From assembly GCF_027596085.1 (NCBI RefSeq), contig NC_072465.1, forward strand, positions 14,808,857-14,872,856: a stretch of DNA of 64,000 nucleotides, in the 5' to 3' direction. Under the pieces are notes generated by a model. The model searched no databases. It had not been told where the DNA came from and saw only the letters and a list, made by a program, of their open reading frames with translations. Positions within the stretch are counted from its first letter, which is position 1. Every line of letters begins with the position of its first letter. This DNA comes from Anoplopoma fimbria. Taxonomy: Eukaryota > Chordata > Actinopteri > Perciformes > Anoplopomatidae. Positions 61,208-64,000 of this stretch are shown one piece after another. A program made the translations under genes and the position numbers.

Positions 61208-64000
61208 TTCATCAGTCACGCTCAAACTCTCAGTTTTACTAAACGTTTAAGCTAATATATACCTTATATACATGACCAAATCCGAAATTATCATTGTTTG
61301 TTGAAAATTAAGTTTAACCACCTGTTTGTATTAACGTTGCGCTGTATTTTTAACAAAACGTTACATTGTTTGCTAGCTAGCTAAAGAGTCAGTTAGTAAA
61401 CCTGACGTCATGATGGCCCGGCAGAGAAGCTTTAATTTCTTTGAGAAAAACATATCAATATGGCCAAATAATAGAAGATAAAAAAACAACAGCCCATTTA
61501 AGAAATAAGAGACTGCCTGTTGGTCCAATCTTCCTGTTCAGCTCTAAAAGTTTCCTTGCTGAATAAGCATCATAAATCTCAGTTGGTTGAGTCCATTCCT
61601 TAAAGCTTTCCTTAAAAAAAAAATATATATATATATATTTTTGAAGAATATAACCAACCCTACCTTTCTTCGTGAAACTTGATTATTTTGCTCAATCCAT
61701 CTCAATGCGGCAGCCATTTTAAAAGTTAAACCTCTTCATGTGTAATTTTTTTAAGTTAATACAGCCAGAAATGTTTGGAGTCAGAATGTGCCAAAGTGGA
61801 GTTGGCAGGGAAAGAGAGATGGACTCATGAGATGTGAATTAAAATGCTTCCAGACTAACATGTGTATGAGGCCAGCCGGTGAGCTTAATGAAGGTTCCAC
61901 CAACATGAGACATTTTTTTCCTGTTTTTAATATTGGTGTTGCTAGACTCATCACCAGCCCACTGGTCGACCGCCCCACCAGGAAAACTCCCACTCCTCCA
62001 GATGGCCTGTCTGCCTCTGATGCCAATATGCCTGTAAGCGTTATTCTTAACTAAAGCAGGATGATCAAAAGGCAAGCAGTTTTCTTCATCGTTTAGACTT
62101 CAACATTTAAACATCCAAAAGATTATCAAAATCACACCATCAAAAACTGATCACAAAAGAATAAGTAGTTTCTTCAACGTGAAGAGTTGATTTAAACCGA
62201 TGTTTGTGTTTTTTGTCTAAAATTTTCTTAGAAATTACTTTTATTATCCTTAATCTGGCAAAATATACAAGATATTACATAACTTCATACTATTGCTTTC
62301 CTACGAGTCACTTTCTCTGTAATTGTCTCAAAGCTCTTTTTAACTGTTAGATTAATCGTCAACTTCTGTCTTTAATTCTTTTTTTTCTGTAAATCTGTTC
62401 TTCCTGTATTGTTCACCTTCCTGCGCCTTCTTTTGATCTTGGTTTCTCTTTCACTGCACCGATAAAACACAGTCATTAGAGCAGGCTCAGGCTGAGAGGC
62501 GCACAGAGGAGGCATTCAGATAGGAGCGCTGTCAGCAGTAGGGACTGTTAATTGTAACCATTAGGCTGCCGTCGTGCCGTACTGACAGAGGGTGGCCTAT
62601 GTGGTTTAAACATGGCTCTTGCCCCGTGGACAGAAACAAGGCTATAGCGACTTCAACCCAGATCCAATAGCGTCTGTCTTTCAGCTGACACCAGATCATC
62701 CCTCCCTGTGCTTTTCCCTGGTCTTTGGGGACGGAGGCGTGGGGCTGAAACAAATTGTTATCTTTTGTACCTCTTAAAAACATGCCATTAGTCGGAAGAT
62801 CAGTCCCGGTTTCCTGTTTGCTTCTCTCTGTTCCACTCACACTGATTGTGGCCATAGAAGTTAAGTTTTATAGCCTGCTTGATGGCCACTCTGTTGGCAG
62901 TATGGGCAGTTTATGGGGGTTAATTGAAAGACTCAAACATAATTAAACTCCTATTAGTCACTGTGCTGTGTAATAATTGGATATTGGCAATACTTTTGCT
63001 TTGAGGACTATGTGTTGTGATGGGTGTCACATTGGCTTAATTCACAGTAGAGATAGGCGTGTACAACTCGAAATTATCAGCAGAATTTTGTAGCTTAGCA
63101 TTCAGACTTAAGCCTTGTTCCTCATGAATGGCTACACATCAAGGGCAGAGTTTATTTGTTATCGAACATCTCTGGGATTTATGATTGTAATCGTTTTTTC
63201 TTGTAATCTTATATAGAGGATCTGGGCTCATTTATTCATGCTCTTCTCATAATTGAAATAGTTGTTTAGCCATGCTAATGGATTGGCTCCAAGGATTGTC
63301 TTTCCACCACTACTTTGCTTTTAGACAATATCAGAATATTTGTCTCACTACTTGGCATAAGCACAGGAACATGGTTTTCATGCAGTGAGTTCTTTTGTTT
63401 CGACTCTGCAAATGTTCAAGGCTTTATGGATCCATTTGATGATCAACATGACCTGGCAGGGCCTGTGAAATGCTTTAGATTTAGTTCTCCATCCCAGTTC
63501 TGGATTCAGCTCTATAGGCTTTCTAGTTAAGGAGATGGCATTTTGAGATCCAAGACACAAGAAGGATTTTGAGGTCTTAGTATTCTGCTCTTGGGCTTTT
63601 CAATCACCCACATGCCCAGCAAAAGAGTAAGGGGAGGAATTGTTAAAACAGGAAGACAGGAACTTTACTGTCTCTGAAGAAGAGCTGAGACGTGTGACAA
63701 TTAGTTCTACCAGTTACCAGTCTGTGTTGCAGGGCTTTTAGAAAAGCATGCTGTCTTGTTCCAACACACAGAATTTTATTTAAAATGTATGCTCAAGGCG
63801 CCAGGGTTACCAAACATACCAAATATGTCAGGTTGTGTCGTGGAGAAATGTGTGTGGGCATAAAAGGATGCACAAGACATCTAGAATTTTCTATTTGAAG
63901 TAATGATGCTTTTAAAAGAAACATGTGATCAATTAAAGATTAAAACCAGCAGATATTGCACTTTACGTTTACTTTAATGCAAATTAATATAATATTTGAG

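Noticed and set aside
61788..62054. 88-codon plus-strand open frame with VARLITSPLVDRPTRKTPTP
   Set aside because: Considered as a tex264 or nested-gene exon. It matches nothing I recognise, and overlapping minus-strand frames are equally open.

Overview
This is eukaryotic nuclear DNA from a ray-finned fish, probably a percomorph teleost. The evidence is split genes with GT-AG introns, proteins that read as teleost orthologues of vertebrate genes, and fish-type repeats: an L2-like LINE, a V-SINE, a tRNA-derived SINE, a Tc1 remnant, a Penelope-like remnant and long CA/GT microsatellites. There are no bacterial operons, phage genes or CRISPR arrays.

Layout. (1) Positions 517-741, minus strand, hold the first coding exon of a gpx1-type selenoprotein glutathione peroxidase. 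Its Sec codon (TGA) lies at 622-624, and the rest of the gene runs off the left edge. (2) Positions 742-1839 are a 1.1 kb divergent spacer that should hold the promoters of gpx1 and fancd2. (3) Positions 1840-21698, plus strand, hold a complete fancd2 gene. I could place 43 coding exons with consistent phases, giving a predicted 1444-residue protein. Introns are mostly 80-700 bp; three notably larger or repeat-rich ones carry a SINE (intron 16), an antisense L2-like LINE of about 4.3 kb (intron 19) and a Tc1 remnant (intron 39). A V-SINE sits in intron 33. (4) Positions 21.7-24.1 kb are intergenic and end in a likely tex264 promoter. (5) From 24150 to the right edge is the 5' part of tex264. 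Only two coding exons are visible (24150-24407 and 35703-35924), separated by an 11.3 kb intron. The next intron runs at least 28 kb to the window end. It holds repeats, three long dinucleotide tracts, a 27-bp hairpin and a Penelope-like remnant, but no exon I can recognise.

Functional links. FANCD2 is the monoubiquitinated clamp subunit of the Fanconi anaemia interstrand-crosslink pathway. GPX1 removes hydrogen peroxide with glutathione. TEX264 is an ER membrane protein known in mammals as an ER-phagy receptor and as a p97/VCP cofactor for repair of TOP1-DNA adducts. The genes act in related stress and repair areas, but nothing in the sequence shows co-regulation beyond the head-to-head placement of gpx1 and fancd2.

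I did not find a convincing undescribed system. The least ordinary items are the 27-bp near-perfect hairpin at 48391-48448, the large exon-free tex264 intron, the almost intact antisense LINE with a 177-180 bp tandem array in its 3' region, and the Penelope-like remnant.
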